DNA from: DASPLH01 sp035627675
GTDB lineage: Bacteria > Acidobacteriota > Terriglobia > Terriglobales > Acidobacteriaceae
Assembly: GCA_035627675.1 (NCBI GenBank)
Contig: DASPLH010000246.1
Location: 1-20,761, forward strand
Length of the DNA stretch: 20,761 bases
Reading direction: 5' to 3'
Shown here: piece after piece, positions 1 to 8,664 of the stretch
Layout of the letters: every line of letters starts with the position of its first letter
Position numbering within the stretch: position 1 is the stretch's first letter
The notes under the pieces: model-generated
The model's input: the letters and a program-made list of their open reading frames with translations, nothing else
Databases searched by the model: none
What the model was told of the DNA's origin: nothing
Position numbers and translations under genes: made by a program

Positions 1-695
1 GCGTCCGGGTCGCTGAACCCGGCCAGCTTCAGCATGGCCGCGACGTGCGACAGGTACTTCGCGCGAATGTCCTGCATGCGCGGGCTGTCCGCGAGGTAGA
101 AGTCGCGGTCCGGCAGCACCAGGCCTCCCTGCAACAGGTAGGCGTTGTAGTGCTCGGAATCGGTGAAGCCCGGCGCCACCCACAGTCCGAACAGGTTCTG
201 CGTGTGGAAGTTGGTGTTGTTCAGCGGATCGACGTCGGCGCGCAGGCTCTCGCCCAGCGCGCGAGCCAACTCGCGCTTGTCCTTGATGGCGGCAATGCGC
301 TTCAGGTGCGGCTGAATCGGCGTCAGTCCCTTGGCCTCGATCGCCTCTTCGTTCATGAACGAGTTGTAGAGATCGGCGATCTTGCGCGTGTTCGAACCAG
401 CCGGCGCATTCGACTTCGATACCTCTTCAATGATGCCGGAGACGCGCTTATCGCTCTTGTCGGTAAGCTGGCGGAAGACGCCGACCGAACCGCGGTCCGC
501 AGGGATCTCCGTGCGCTTGAGCCACTCGCCGTTGGCAAACCGGTAGAAGTCGTCGCCCGGGGGAACCGAACGGTCAAGGTTCTCGACAGCAATGCCATGG
601 GACGCCGCAGCCGGCGCCTCCTGCGCAACCGCCGCAAAAGAGAAGATCGCAGCCGCGAAGAACGCAGCCGCCACAGTCCTGAGTGTATGTCGCAT
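1..695 (-). CDS. M13-family zinc metallopeptidase (neprilysin/PepO-like), N-terminal part only
   Basis: The frame runs off the left edge of the window, so only the first 231 residues are visible. A signal peptide is clear: M-R-H-T-L-R-T followed by an Ala/Phe-rich core and a probable cleavage after A-V-A at residue 24, so the enzyme should be exported. Residues of about 40-60 carry the family's N-terminal signature, with P-P-G-D-D-F-Y-R-F-A-N-G-E-W-L. Later stretches (F-R-Q-L-T-D-K-S-D; G-L-W-V-A-P-G-F-T-D-S; L-P-D-R-D-F-Y-L) also fit M13 peptidases. These enzymes cut peptides in the periplasm or outside the cell. The catalytic HExxH and the second zinc motif lie beyond the window, so activity cannot be judged here. 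The ATG at 695 is preceded by GGAG four bases upstream, which supports this start. Confidence 0.88.
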   Translation of the reverse strand, partial: MRHTLRTVAAAFFAAAIFSFAAVAQEAPAAASHGIAVENLDRSVPPGDDFYRFANGEWLKRTEIPADRGSVGVFRQLTDKSDKRVSGIIEEVSKSNAPAGSNTRKIADLYNSFMNEEAIEAKGLTPIQPHLKRIAAIKDKRELARALGESLRADVDPLNNTNFHTQNLFGLWVAPGFTDSEHYNAYLLQGGLVLPDRDFYLADSPRMQDIRAKYLSHVAAMLKLAGFSDPD

Positions 696-884
696 AGAGC
701 TCCAGGCACGGAACGTTGAATTGACAATAACAAGGTTAGACGAGAGACCAGGGGAGTAGGTAGCAGGCCGCACGGAAACCAGAGCCGTGCTCCTGCCCCG
801 GGCCGCGCAGGGGAACGAGACCGCGCGGCTTCGTCTTCCAGGTCCGGCCATCGCGAGTGCGGCTGCACGAGGCGACGCGCAACC
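696..884. other. intergenic gap between the M13 peptidase and the AraC-type gene
   Basis: This holds the upstream region of the peptidase gene (minus strand) and the downstream region of the AraC-type gene. I see no convincing coding frame, and no intrinsic terminator with a T-run. Confidence 0.4.
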
Positions 885-1820
885 TTACCCCACCTGCACC
901 CGCGCTTCCTGCGGCGTGAAGGCCAGCACCGAACGGACGCGTTCGGCTTCGTCGATCGGAGGCGCGCCGAAGAACCGTTTGAACTCGCGGCTGAACTGCG
1001 AGGCGCTCTCGTAACCAACCTTGTCGGCCGCCACCGCCGCTCCCACGCCGTCCTGCACCATCAGCATCAGCGCCTTATGCAGCCGCACGGTCTTCAGGTA
1101 TTGCAGGGGCGAAGTCGCGGTAACGGCCTTGAAGTGGTGATGGAAGGCCGACACGCTCATCCCGGCCTCTCCCGCCAGCGAGGCAATCTCGATCGGCGAG
1201 GCGTATTCGGAGTGCATGCGATGCAGCGCCCGCTGGATCTGCGCCTGCGCTCCATTGATCGACAGCAGCGCACGCAGGGCGCCGCCTTGCTCGCCGCACA
1301 GCACGCGGTACGTGATCTCCCGCACGATCTGCGGTCCGAGCACCTTCGCTTCCAGCGGCGACCCGAGGGCTTCCAGCAGGCGGATGGTGGCTTCGCCCAG
1401 TTTCGCGTCCAGCGGAGTGGCGGAAATGCAGCGGTCGGCCCCCTCGCCGTGCGCTTGCCGCGTCCGCATGTTCATGTTCATCATCAACTCGCTCAGCACC
1501 GCGAGTTCAACCCTGATCGAGACCCCCAGCAGCGGCCCATTCTCGCCGACCTCGGTCTCGCACTCGAATGGCATGGGCACGGTCAGCACGAGGTAGTTCT
1601 GCGCGTCGTACGTGTAAACACGGTCGCCGACGTAACCGCGCTTGCGCCCGTTCGCCACGATGACGATGCTTGGCTCGTACAGCACGGGACTGCGCGGATA
1701 GCTCCGGTCCGCCCGGATCAGCTTCACCCCGTCCAGCAGCGACGGACGCATCCCCTCGCCCGTGGTCAGCGCCTCCAGCAGCTCGACCATCCTCTTCCGA
1801 TTGGCCTCAATCCCGGTCAT
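885..1820 (-). CDS. AraC-family transcriptional regulator with AraC_N (PF06719-like) sensor domain
   Basis: This is a 311-residue DNA-binding regulator. Residues of about 15-165 form the cupin-like sensor half typical of the AraC_N family: Y-E-P-S-I-V-I-V-A-N-G-R-K followed by Y-D-A-Q-N-Y-L-V-L-T-V-P-M-P-F-E-C-E. The C-terminal third has two helix-turn-helix units: S-P-I-E-I-A-S-L-A-G-E-A-G-M-S-V-S-A-F-H-H-H-F-K and V-G-Y-E-S-A-S-Q-F-S-R-E-F-K-R-F-F-G, with the usual A-x-S-P-L-Q-Y-L linker. The frame stays open for 30 more codons upstream, but the ATG at 1820 has a GGAGAG ribosome site directly before it and matches the family length. It is divergent from a zinc alcohol dehydrogenase across 163 bp, the arrangement seen for YqhC with YqhD. 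I infer that it activates the neighbour in response to an aldehyde or similar electrophile; no ligand can be read from the sequence. Confidence 0.9.
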   Translation of the reverse strand: MTGIEANRKRMVELLEALTTGEGMRPSLLDGVKLIRADRSYPRSPVLYEPSIVIVANGRKRGYVGDRVYTYDAQNYLVLTVPMPFECETEVGENGPLLGVSIRVELAVLSELMMNMNMRTRQAHGEGADRCISATPLDAKLGEATIRLLEALGSPLEAKVLGPQIVREITYRVLCGEQGGALRALLSINGAQAQIQRALHRMHSEYASPIEIASLAGEAGMSVSAFHHHFKAVTATSPLQYLKTVRLHKALMLMVQDGVGAAVAADKVGYESASQFSREFKRFFGAPPIDEAERVRSVLAFTPQEARVQVG

Positions 1821-1983
1821 CTCTCCGCCCCTCTGCCGGAGTCTAGTACAGCCTGAGCGAAATTTCCTAGCCATTGCAGAATTGGGCAAGACATAGGCAG
1901 GTTCGGGCATTGAGCACAGCCCGTCCGTGGAGTTTTATAGATACGTGTATTCGAACGATTCCTCGCCCTCCAGGAGACTCCTC
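1821..1983. promoter_or_regulatory. divergent promoter region between the AraC-type regulator and the alcohol dehydrogenase
   Basis: This 163-bp gap separates two divergent start codons and must hold both promoters. It is less GC-rich than its flanks around 1930-1960. An imperfect palindrome (ATACGTGTAT, 1941-1950) and the strong ribosome site AGGAG (1972-1976, seven bases before the ATG at 1984) are visible. No operator can be assigned with confidence. Confidence 0.5.
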
Positions 1984-3036
1984 ATGGCTACACCCGCCCG
2001 GGCCTACGCAGCACAGGCCGCAACTTCACCCTTGGCGCCCTTCACCATCGAGCGTCGCGAGCCGACCGCCGACGATGTCGCCATCGACATCCTTTATTGC
2101 GGCGTCTGCCATTCCGACCTGCACCAGGTTCGCAACGAATGGAGCAACTCGATCTACCCGGTCGTGCCCGGCCATGAAATCGTTGGCCGCGTGGTCCGGG
2201 CCGGAAAGAACGTCAAGAAGTTCAAAGAGGGCGACCTTGCCGCCGTCGGCTGCATGGTGGATGCCTGCCGCACCTGCTCCTCCTGCCGGCGCGGGCTCGA
2301 GCAGTACTGCGAGCAGTACCCAATCCTCACCTACAACGGGGCAGACAAACACACGGGCGGCATGACCTACGGCGGGTATTCCGAGAACATCGTCGTCGAT
2401 GAATCTTTTGTGCTGAAGCTGTCGGACAAGCTCGACCCCGCGGCCGCCGCCCCGCTGCTCTGCGCCGGAATCACGACCTACTCTCCGTTGCGTCACTGGA
2501 AGGTCGGTCCCGGACAGAAGGTCGGCATCGTCGGGCTCGGCGGGCTGGGACACATGGGCGTCAAGTTCGCAAAGGCCTTCGGAGCGCACGTGGTGCTCTT
2601 CACCACTTCTCCCGGCAAGGTAGCGGACGCGAAGCGCCTCGGAGCCGACGACGTGGTCATCTCCAGGGACGCGGATGAGATGCTGAAGCACGCCAACAGC
2701 TTCGACTTCATCCTCGACGCGGTGTCCGCCGAACACGACATCAACGCGTATCTCAGTCTGCTCAAACTCGACGGTACTCTCACTCTTGTCGGAGCTCCCG
2801 AGAAACCGTTGCCGGTATCGGCTTTCAACCTCATCCTTCCTCGCCGCTCGTTCGCCGGCTCCGGCATCGGAGGAATCAGGGAAACCCAGGAGATGCTCGA
2901 CTTCTGCGCCGAGCACGGCATCGTCAGCGATATCGAACGGATCGGCATCCAGCAGATCAACCAGGCGTACGAACGCCTGCTGAAGGGCGACGTCAAGTAT
3001 CGCTTCGTCATCGATATGGCTTCGCTCAAGCAGTAG
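1984..3036 (+). CDS. zinc-dependent NAD(P) alcohol/aldehyde dehydrogenase (YahK/CAD-type MDR)
   Basis: This 350-residue medium-chain dehydrogenase/reductase probably interconverts aldehydes and alcohols in the cytosol. Catalytic zinc ligands are visible as Cys42 in Y-C-G-V-C-H-S-D, His64-Glu65 in P-G-H-E, and Cys160 in P-L-L-C-A-G. The structural zinc lobe has Cys95, Cys98, Cys101 and Cys109. The Rossmann nucleotide-binding loop is G-L-G-G-L-G at 184-189, followed by F-T-T-S-P-G-K, the pattern common in NADPH-preferring YahK/cinnamyl alcohol dehydrogenase relatives. The frame is open 19 codons further upstream, but the ATG at 1984 has AGGAG seven bases before it and fits the family N-terminus. 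The divergent AraC-type gene is its likely regulator. Substrate and cofactor are inferred from the family only. Confidence 0.92.
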   Translation: MATPARAYAAQAATSPLAPFTIERREPTADDVAIDILYCGVCHSDLHQVRNEWSNSIYPVVPGHEIVGRVVRAGKNVKKFKEGDLAAVGCMVDACRTCSSCRRGLEQYCEQYPILTYNGADKHTGGMTYGGYSENIVVDESFVLKLSDKLDPAAAAPLLCAGITTYSPLRHWKVGPGQKVGIVGLGGLGHMGVKFAKAFGAHVVLFTTSPGKVADAKRLGADDVVISRDADEMLKHANSFDFILDAVSAEHDINAYLSLLKLDGTLTLVGAPEKPLPVSAFNLILPRRSFAGSGIGGIRETQEMLDFCAEHGIVSDIERIGIQQINQAYERLLKGDVKYRFVIDMASLKQ

Positions 3037-3084
3037 TTGGAGCCGCCCCGCGTCCGTCCTCGGTGGACGAGCGTGGGGCAGCCC

Positions 3085-3480
3085 TCACGCTCTGCCGCGA
3101 AACTGCGTGATCTTGCGGCGGTCGCGCTTCGACGGCCTGCGCTCGGGGGCTGGAGCGTAGTCCATCAGGGCCTTGCGCTCCTGCGCCGCTTTCAGGCGCA
3201 GTTCGCGGCTCTCCTCGGTCTCGCGATAGAGGGTCTGCGCCACAGGAGCGGGGCCGCGCACCTCGCTCAGCAGCAGCACTTCGACCGTGAAGTCGCCTGC
3301 ATCGGTGGTTATCTTCAACATGTCGGCGACGCGGACCTCGCGCGCAGCTTTGGCCGGCTGCCCATTTGAGTGGATCCTGCCAAGTTCACAAGCGCGCGCC
3401 GCCAGCGCTCGAGTCTTGAAAAACCGCGCAGCCCACAGCCACTTGTCGATTCGAATGCCGGTCATGACCTGTCTTTCCAT
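3085..3480 (-). CDS. hslR: S4-domain RNA-binding protein, Hsp15 (HslR) family
   Basis: This is a small basic protein of 131 residues. The S4 RNA-binding fold starts immediately with R-I-D-K-W-L-W-A-A-R-F-F-K-T-R and continues with A-A-R-A-C-E-L-G-R-I-H-S-N-G-Q-P-A-K, the hallmark of Hsp15. The C-terminal tail is rich in Arg and Lys. In E. coli, Hsp15 binds free 50S subunits that carry a stalled nascent chain and helps to recycle them; that role is transferred by family only. The start is uncertain: ATG at 3480 (weak GAGAG before it) or ATG five codons later at 3465. The frame is open further upstream, but that part is not conserved-looking. It lies downstream of the tandem receiver gene, 345 bp away on the same strand, so shared transcription is not evident. 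Confidence 0.85.
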   Translation of the reverse strand: MERQVMTGIRIDKWLWAARFFKTRALAARACELGRIHSNGQPAKAAREVRVADMLKITTDAGDFTVEVLLLSEVRGPAPVAQTLYRETEESRELRLKAAQERKALMDYAPAPERRPSKRDRRKITQFRGRA

Positions 3481-3825
3481 CTCTCGGATCGGGAATGGCC
3501 CGGATCTGCTCGCAAAGCGGGCAGATGTGCGGATGTCTCCTATTCTCCGGCGCGGAACAAAGAGGCGCGCACTTGTGAGCATATCTCTTCGGGCCCGACC
3601 GGGAATTCCACACTCCGACCGGCCTGCTGCCCGCCCGGCGCTCGAATCCGGAACGGCGCGCCTGCGGAGCCCACGTCCGGTGGTGTCATCTGCACGCGAA
3701 GCGAGCAGGTCGCGCGGATGTCTCGGCCCGAATCTTGAAGCTGGACGGGGTAATGCGGAGAGGACCGGCTGTGTCCGCGTGGCACACGAGCCTATGCGGA
3801 GAGAGGAGTTGCTTACGGACGGGGA

Positions 3826-4593
3826 TTACCCGTCCATGTCCTCGCTCGACGGCGCGACCGCCGACATCAACTTCGAGAGCAACTCTTCGGGACGAATGGG
3901 CCGCGCCAGGTAGCCGGCTGCGCCGATCCGCAGGGCATTGTCGCGGTCCCTTTCGTTGGGATACGCCGTCAACTGCACGATGGGCACGTCTCGCGTGAGT
4001 TCGTTGTCCTTCAGCCTCTTGAGCACCTCGAGGCCATGCATGTCCGGCAAACGAACGTCGAGCAGGACCAGCGCCGGTTTCCCTGTGGACATCTTGAGCG
4101 CCTGTTCCCCTGTGCCCGCCTCGATGACCTCGTACCCGGCGTGCGCCAGCAGCTTCGCCGTGGCATACCGCTGCGCCTCATCGTCGTCAACCACCAGGAT
4201 GGATGGCTTGCCGACATGGGCGATGATTTCGCTCACCCGCCCCAACAGGTCTGTGGGGTGAACGGGCTTGGCTAGAACGTCGAACCGCATACCGTGGCTG
4301 TGCGCTTCCTCGAGCAGGTCCGTCGTGGTCGCGTTGCCCGAGAAAAGCAGCACCTTGCAGTTGGGGAGGAACTTCCTGATCTCGATAGCAGCGTCGATGC
4401 CGTTCCGCCTCGGCATGACGACGTCGGTCAACAGAAACTCCGGCCGAAAGCGGCGCGCGACCTGGACGGCTTCTTCACCGTCGAATGCGATCTCCGTCTG
4501 GTAGCCGTTGGTGTCAAGGATGGCCCGGGTCGTCAGCGCGATGATCCGCTCGTCATCGACGACCAGTACCTTTGTTCCTTTGGCTGTGCTCAC
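3826..4593 (-). CDS. stand-alone response regulator with two receiver (REC) domains
   Basis: The 255-residue product consists of two CheY-like receiver domains and no output domain. REC1 (about 8-125) has the acidic pair D13-D14, phosphoacceptor Asp57 in L-L-T-D-V-V-M-P, Ser85 at the usual Thr/Ser switch position, and Lys109 in L-A-K-P. REC2 (about 131-247) has D136-D137-D138, phosphoacceptor Asp179 in L-L-D-V-R-L-P-D, and Thr209. Its conserved Lys position is Arg231 (L-A-R-P), an unusual substitution. I chose the GTG at 4593 because AGGAG lies seven bases upstream and the REC1 fold begins just after it; an in-frame ATG at 4683 would add 30 low-complexity residues. No sensor kinase is adjacent. 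It probably passes phosphoryl groups, or protein contacts, to a partner encoded elsewhere. Confidence 0.88.
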   Translation of the reverse strand: MSTAKGTKVLVVDDERIIALTTRAILDTNGYQTEIAFDGEEAVQVARRFRPEFLLTDVVMPRRNGIDAAIEIRKFLPNCKVLLFSGNATTTDLLEEAHSHGMRFDVLAKPVHPTDLLGRVSEIIAHVGKPSILVVDDDEAQRYATAKLLAHAGYEVIEAGTGEQALKMSTGKPALVLLDVRLPDMHGLEVLKRLKDNELTRDVPIVQLTAYPNERDRDNALRIGAAGYLARPIRPEELLSKLMSAVAPSSEDMDG

Positions 4594-4761
4594 AAATCTG
4601 CTCCTGCCGCCGCTTGGCCCAGCATGCGTCCACGGGATCGCCGATTGAAGAGGGCGTTGCGGAGCTCTCCGTGCGGGGCGCAAGTAGCTGAGATTTCGCG
4701 CTGTGCCTTACAGGTTGGATGAAAATCGGACAGGAACCGTCCCCACAGCTCTGCCCGAGGG

Positions 4762-6183
4762 TCACTTCCCGATACAGAAGGTGGAGAAGATCAGGTTCAG
4801 GATGTCGTCTGCCGTGGTTGCGCCTGTGATCTCGTCGAGAGCTCTGAGCGCGCCGTAGAGGTCGAGCAGCAGCATCTCGTGGGGGACTGCGCCGACGGCC
4901 GCAGCGTCTGCCGCGGCCAGCGCCTCGAGTGCTTTCCGCACCTGGTCATGCTGGCGGACGTTCGTCAGGAACCCGCTCTCCTGCTGCGCGCCTCCGTCGC
5001 TCACCGCGCGCAGGATTTCCTCTCGCAGGTCTTCGATGCCTTCGCCGGTGAGGGCCGACGTGCGCACCATGGGGATTTCGGCCTGCGCGCTGATCAACTG
5101 TCCCGTGGTCCGCGCCTCGGAGGCCAGCGCGGCGTTGACGTTGCTCGCGGGCTCGGCCGCCACGGCCGCGATGTCCGACTTGTTGTGGACGACGATGGCC
5201 CGGCGGTTCTCCACCTGTTCCAGCAGCTCGCGGTCCACGCTCTCCATCGCCTCTGAAGCGTCGAGGATGACCAGCACAAGGTCGGCGTCGGCCAGCGCTT
5301 CCATGGATTTACGGATGCCGATGCTTTCGGCCTCGTCGAGCGCATGCCGGATCCCGGCGGTATCCACCAGTTGCACAGGGATTCCACCGATCGCCACGGT
5401 CTCGCTGATCAGGTCGCGCGTCGTCCCCGGAGTCGAGGTGACAATCGCGCGTTCGCGTTCCACCAGTCGGTTGAACAAACTCGACTTTCCGACGTTGGGA
5501 CGCCCCACGATGGCCAGCGTCAGTCCCTCGTGCACCACCTTGCCGTAGGCGAAACTTGCGTCGAGGCGCAGCAGCGGGGCGCGGATTTCCTCGATGCGCC
5601 TGGCGATTTCCTCCCCGGGCATGACCGCAACGTCGTCGTCGGCAAAATCGATTCCCGCCTCGAGCATGGCGATCAGGTGCATGAGACGGCCTTTGATCGG
5701 CTGCACGCGATGCGACAGCGCGCCGTCCAGCTGCCGCGCCGCCACTTTCGCCTGGAACAGCGTCTGCGAATCGATCAGGTCGCGCACCGCTTCGGCTTGC
5801 GTGAGATCGATGCGGCTGTTCAGGAAGGCGCGCATCGTGAACTCGCCCGGCTCCGCCAATCGCGCGCCGCGCGCCAGCGACATCTCGACGACGTGCCGCA
5901 GCACCACCGGAGACCCGTGGCACGAGATCTCGACAACATCATCGGTCGTGTACGAATGAGGCCTGGCGAAGTACGTGGCCACGACCTCGTCGATTCGCTC
6001 GCCGCTCTCCGGCTCGATCAGCTCGCCGAACACTGCTCGTCCGGGTTCGAGCTCACGCCCGCCGGCGACCTTCAGGAAGGCCGATGCGATCGGGACCGCC
6101 TCGCCGCCCGACAGGCGCACGACTCCGATGCCGCCGCGGCCTGGAGGCGTGGAGATCGCGACGATGGTGTCGTCCAGATGCAC
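4762..6183 (-). CDS. mnmE: tRNA modification GTPase MnmE (TrmE)
   Basis: This is a full-length 473-residue MnmE. With MnmG it installs the (carboxymethyl)aminomethyl group at C5 of wobble uridine 34 in tRNAs. The N-terminal tetrahydrofolate-binding domain starts D-D-T-I-V-A-I-S-T-P-P-G-R-G-G-I-G-V-V-R-L-S-G. The inserted G domain shows G1 G-R-P-N-V-G-K-S (227-234), G2 T-T-R-D (254-257), G3 D-T-A-G (274-277) and G4 N-K-S-D (334-337). The C-terminus is F-C-I-G-K, including the functionally important Cys470. All key residues are present. It follows jag on the same strand, but a hairpin terminator at about 6278-6312 lies in the 143-bp gap, so it is probably transcribed separately. Confidence 0.98.
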   Translation of the reverse strand: MHLDDTIVAISTPPGRGGIGVVRLSGGEAVPIASAFLKVAGGRELEPGRAVFGELIEPESGERIDEVVATYFARPHSYTTDDVVEISCHGSPVVLRHVVEMSLARGARLAEPGEFTMRAFLNSRIDLTQAEAVRDLIDSQTLFQAKVAARQLDGALSHRVQPIKGRLMHLIAMLEAGIDFADDDVAVMPGEEIARRIEEIRAPLLRLDASFAYGKVVHEGLTLAIVGRPNVGKSSLFNRLVERERAIVTSTPGTTRDLISETVAIGGIPVQLVDTAGIRHALDEAESIGIRKSMEALADADLVLVILDASEAMESVDRELLEQVENRRAIVVHNKSDIAAVAAEPASNVNAALASEARTTGQLISAQAEIPMVRTSALTGEGIEDLREEILRAVSDGGAQQESGFLTNVRQHDQVRKALEALAAADAAAVGAVPHEMLLLDLYGALRALDEITGATTADDILNLIFSTFCIGK

Positions 6184-6277
6184 CGCAACAGCTTACCAAG
6201 CCCGACTCTATCCTGAGTGGGATCGCGTCCTCGGTTCACCGTGCCCCTGGCGAGGTGATGGCGTTCGAGATTGGGTT

Positions 6278-6312
6278 CAAAACGAGAAGCCCCGGATCGC
6301 TCCGGGGCTCTC
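6278..6312 (-). terminator. intrinsic terminator of the rpmH-rnpA-yidD-yidC-jag unit
   Basis: An 8-bp GC-rich stem (AGCCCCGG 6288-6295 with CCGGGGCT 6302-6309, loop six bases) is followed on the minus strand by a short TTTT run (plus-strand AAAA at about 6279-6282). It begins about 15 bp past the jag stop. The T-run is short, so termination could be partial. Confidence 0.75.
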
Positions 6313-6326
6313 GCGCCACCAATCTT

Positions 6327-6866
6327 CTATCTACGGCGCCTGCTCGGCATCGCGACAGCTTTGCCCTTGTAGTCCTTGGGATAGACGACCAGGTGCCGGT
6401 TCGGGCCTTCGCCCTCGCTCTCGGTTCGCAGGTCCTCAAACGAGCGCAGCGCGAGGTGGATCACACGCCTCTCGCGGCTCGACATGGGCGCAAAGGGATA
6501 AGGCATCCCCGTCTTCTGCACCTTCTCGGCCGCAACGGTTGCCGCCAGCTTCAGCTCGTCGAAGCGGGCCTTGCGGAATCCCATGGCGTCGAAGGCGATC
6601 TTGTCGTGATCGTCGGATGAGAGCCGGCAGGCTTCCATGCAGACGTACTCGATCGAGCGCAGCAGTTCGGCGCCGCGCTCCAGCAGCATGGGACTGTCGC
6701 TTCCGCTGAAGTCCACCAGGATGACCGGCCGCTCCCAGTCGCGCTCTTCCGGCAGCGGAGGATCAACCGTGATGCGGTACTTCAGCCGGAAACCGCCGAG
6801 CCGGACGATCGTGCCCAGCAGGTCGTTGATGCGTTTGGCTACTGCGATCTTATCGGTAATCGCCAT
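6327..6866 (-). CDS. jag: Jag/KhpB-type RNA-binding protein (KH + R3H), short form
   Basis: This 179-residue protein has a KH-like region (about 10-110) and a C-terminal R3H domain with the core M-S-S-R-E-R-R-V-I-H-L-A-L (about 127-139), followed by a very basic tail. Jag/KhpB/EloR proteins bind RNA and influence cell elongation and division in Firmicutes; here the role is inferred from family and from the conserved position next to yidC. The start at 6866 lies 27 bp after the yidC stop, which supports co-transcription. The separate Jag_N domain of Firmicutes homologues is not seen, so this is a compact version. Confidence 0.85.
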   Translation of the reverse strand: MAITDKIAVAKRINDLLGTIVRLGGFRLKYRITVDPPLPEERDWERPVILVDFSGSDSPMLLERGAELLRSIEYVCMEACRLSSDDHDKIAFDAMGFRKARFDELKLAATVAAEKVQKTGMPYPFAPMSSRERRVIHLALRSFEDLRTESEGEGPNRHLVVYPKDYKGKAVAMPSRRRR

Positions 6867-6893
6867 CTCTGCTCTTCTCTTGCGAACTCGCGC

Positions 6894-8648
6894 CTATCTC
6901 TTTCGGGCGGCGCGCTTCTCGGCCACTGCTCGAATCTCCTGCCCCAGCTCGGTGCGATTCATGATCATCTGCTGGATGATGCTGACGATCGTGCCCGTCA
7001 CCCAGTAGAGCCCCAGGCCCGACGCTACCGACCAGCTCATCAACCCGATCATCATCGGCATCATGATGTTCATCATGCGCTGCTGCTCAGGACTGATGCC
7101 CGCCGTGGGCGTCATCTTCTGAAGGACGATCATCGTCGCAACAATCGCGATCGGGATCAGGAACAGCCGGTCCGGAGACGAGAGGTCGTTCAGCCACAAC
7201 CATTTCGCCTGCCGCATTTCGATCGCGCCGGCCAGCATCGCGTAGAACGCAAACAGGAACGGCATCTGGATCAGCATCGGCAGACATCCGCCGGCCGGGT
7301 TTACGCTGTGCTGCTTGTAGATGGCCGCAACCTCGGCGTTCATGTTCTGACGCTTCGGGTCGGTCATCTTCAGGCCCTTGTACTTATCCTGGATCGCCTT
7401 GATCTGCGGAGCGATCTTCTGCATCCTCAGCGCCGACTTCATGGTCGAGATGCGCAGCGGGAGCAGCACAAGGTTGATCACCACCGTCAGGAAGACGATC
7501 GCCCATCCCCAGTTCGGGATCATGTGCTGTTGCGTCCACTTCAGCCACAGGAAGAGCGGGCGCGCGATAAACGCGAAGATTCCGAAGTCCACGGTCTCCC
7601 GCAGATCGGGCCCGGCATTCGGCTCTCCGTTCACGCCGTTGGCGTGAACCGCCTGCACCACGTCAAGGTCCTTCGGACCGACAAACAGTCGCGTCGAAGT
7701 CGGCGCATTCATCTCGCCGCTGGCCGCGCCCAGTACCTCGACTTGCGTCTTCTTGCTGTCCGCTTTCGCGGGGTTTTCCGAAATTTCGATCTGGTTGCGC
7801 AGCGTCGCGAGTACCGCGTTCTGCGGCTTGTCGGGAAGGAAGATCGCGGCGAAGTACTGGTCCACCGCACCGCCGAAGGTGATCGGTCCGCGCACTACGT
7901 TGCCGCCGCTGACGTCTGACAGCTTCACGCGTTCAAGATCCGCGCCCGTGTGGTAGTCAACCGTCTGGGCGTGGTAGCTGGCCGGAACCGTCGCATCACC
8001 AAAACCAGCGGGCCATGCCGGGAGAGCCGTGACATACGTTCCGCCGCGAATCACCGAAGTCTCGACCTTCACTACGTACGAGTGGTCGAAGGTGAAGCTC
8101 TTGCGAACCGTGACGTCGCCATCGGCGTATTCGAAGTTCACCGCCCGCGGCGCTGCAACCTGTCCGGTGGCGTCGGCCAGGTACATCGCCGTGTTCAGCT
8201 TGTCCTTGAGCCCCTGGTCCCACGTCCAGAACGAGAGCGGGTAGCCCCACTGCTGCGCCGCGGCCGTATGGACGAGTTCCAGCGGGTTGCCGCGCTCGTC
8301 CTTGTACTTCTTCAGTACCCAGGATTTGACCTGCGCGCCCTTGTTCGTGAACGCGATGCGGTAGAGGTCGTTCTCGATGACCGTCTCGGTCTCGGCCGTC
8401 GCCTGCCTCGCCTGCGCCGCCGGAGCCTGCGGTGCCGGAACGGCCGCCACGGGCGGCTGTGGAGCGGCAGCCTGTTGCTGCTGTTCCTGCTTCTGCGCCG
8501 ACGGGCTCTTCTGCTGATCGGCGTCCTTGAACAGGAACTGCTGCGTGATGGCGATGAAGACGAACGTGATGAAGAAGACGACCGCCATCCGCTTCATGTC
8601 GAAGCCGGAACCGCTCGGGTCGTGTTGTGGATTGTGATACTCGGCCAA
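6894..8648 (-). CDS. yidC: membrane protein insertase YidC/Oxa1
   Basis: This 584-residue Gram-negative-type YidC inserts and folds inner-membrane proteins, alone or with SecYEG. There is an N-terminal anchor (about 19-40), a Gln/Ala/Pro-rich linker (about 45-85), a large periplasmic beta domain (to about 350), then the conserved Oxa1 core. The core includes W-A-I-V-F-L-T-V-V-I-N-L-V-L-L-P-L-R with the groove arginine, the charged loop M-Q-K-I-A-P-Q-I-K, N-P-A-G-G-C-L-P-M-L-I-Q-M-P, and G-L-G-L-Y-W-V-T at the last membrane segments. The tail is basic, which favours ribosome contact. The start codon appears to be TTG (8648), with AGGAA about eight bases upstream. It sits between yidD and jag as in many bacteria. 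Confidence 0.97.
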   Translation of the reverse strand: MAEYHNPQHDPSGSGFDMKRMAVVFFITFVFIAITQQFLFKDADQQKSPSAQKQEQQQQAAAPQPPVAAVPAPQAPAAQARQATAETETVIENDLYRIAFTNKGAQVKSWVLKKYKDERGNPLELVHTAAAQQWGYPLSFWTWDQGLKDKLNTAMYLADATGQVAAPRAVNFEYADGDVTVRKSFTFDHSYVVKVETSVIRGGTYVTALPAWPAGFGDATVPASYHAQTVDYHTGADLERVKLSDVSGGNVVRGPITFGGAVDQYFAAIFLPDKPQNAVLATLRNQIEISENPAKADSKKTQVEVLGAASGEMNAPTSTRLFVGPKDLDVVQAVHANGVNGEPNAGPDLRETVDFGIFAFIARPLFLWLKWTQQHMIPNWGWAIVFLTVVINLVLLPLRISTMKSALRMQKIAPQIKAIQDKYKGLKMTDPKRQNMNAEVAAIYKQHSVNPAGGCLPMLIQMPFLFAFYAMLAGAIEMRQAKWLWLNDLSSPDRLFLIPIAIVATMIVLQKMTPTAGISPEQQRMMNIMMPMMIGLMSWSVASGLGLYWVTGTIVSIIQQMIMNRTELGQEIRAVAEKRAARKR

Positions 8649-8664
8649 GTTTTGTTTCCTAGCT

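Noticed and set aside
3540..3785. 81-codon minus-strand frame upstream of hslR
   Set aside because: It has no recognisable domain and no ribosome site; it could be a gene remnant, but nothing supports that.
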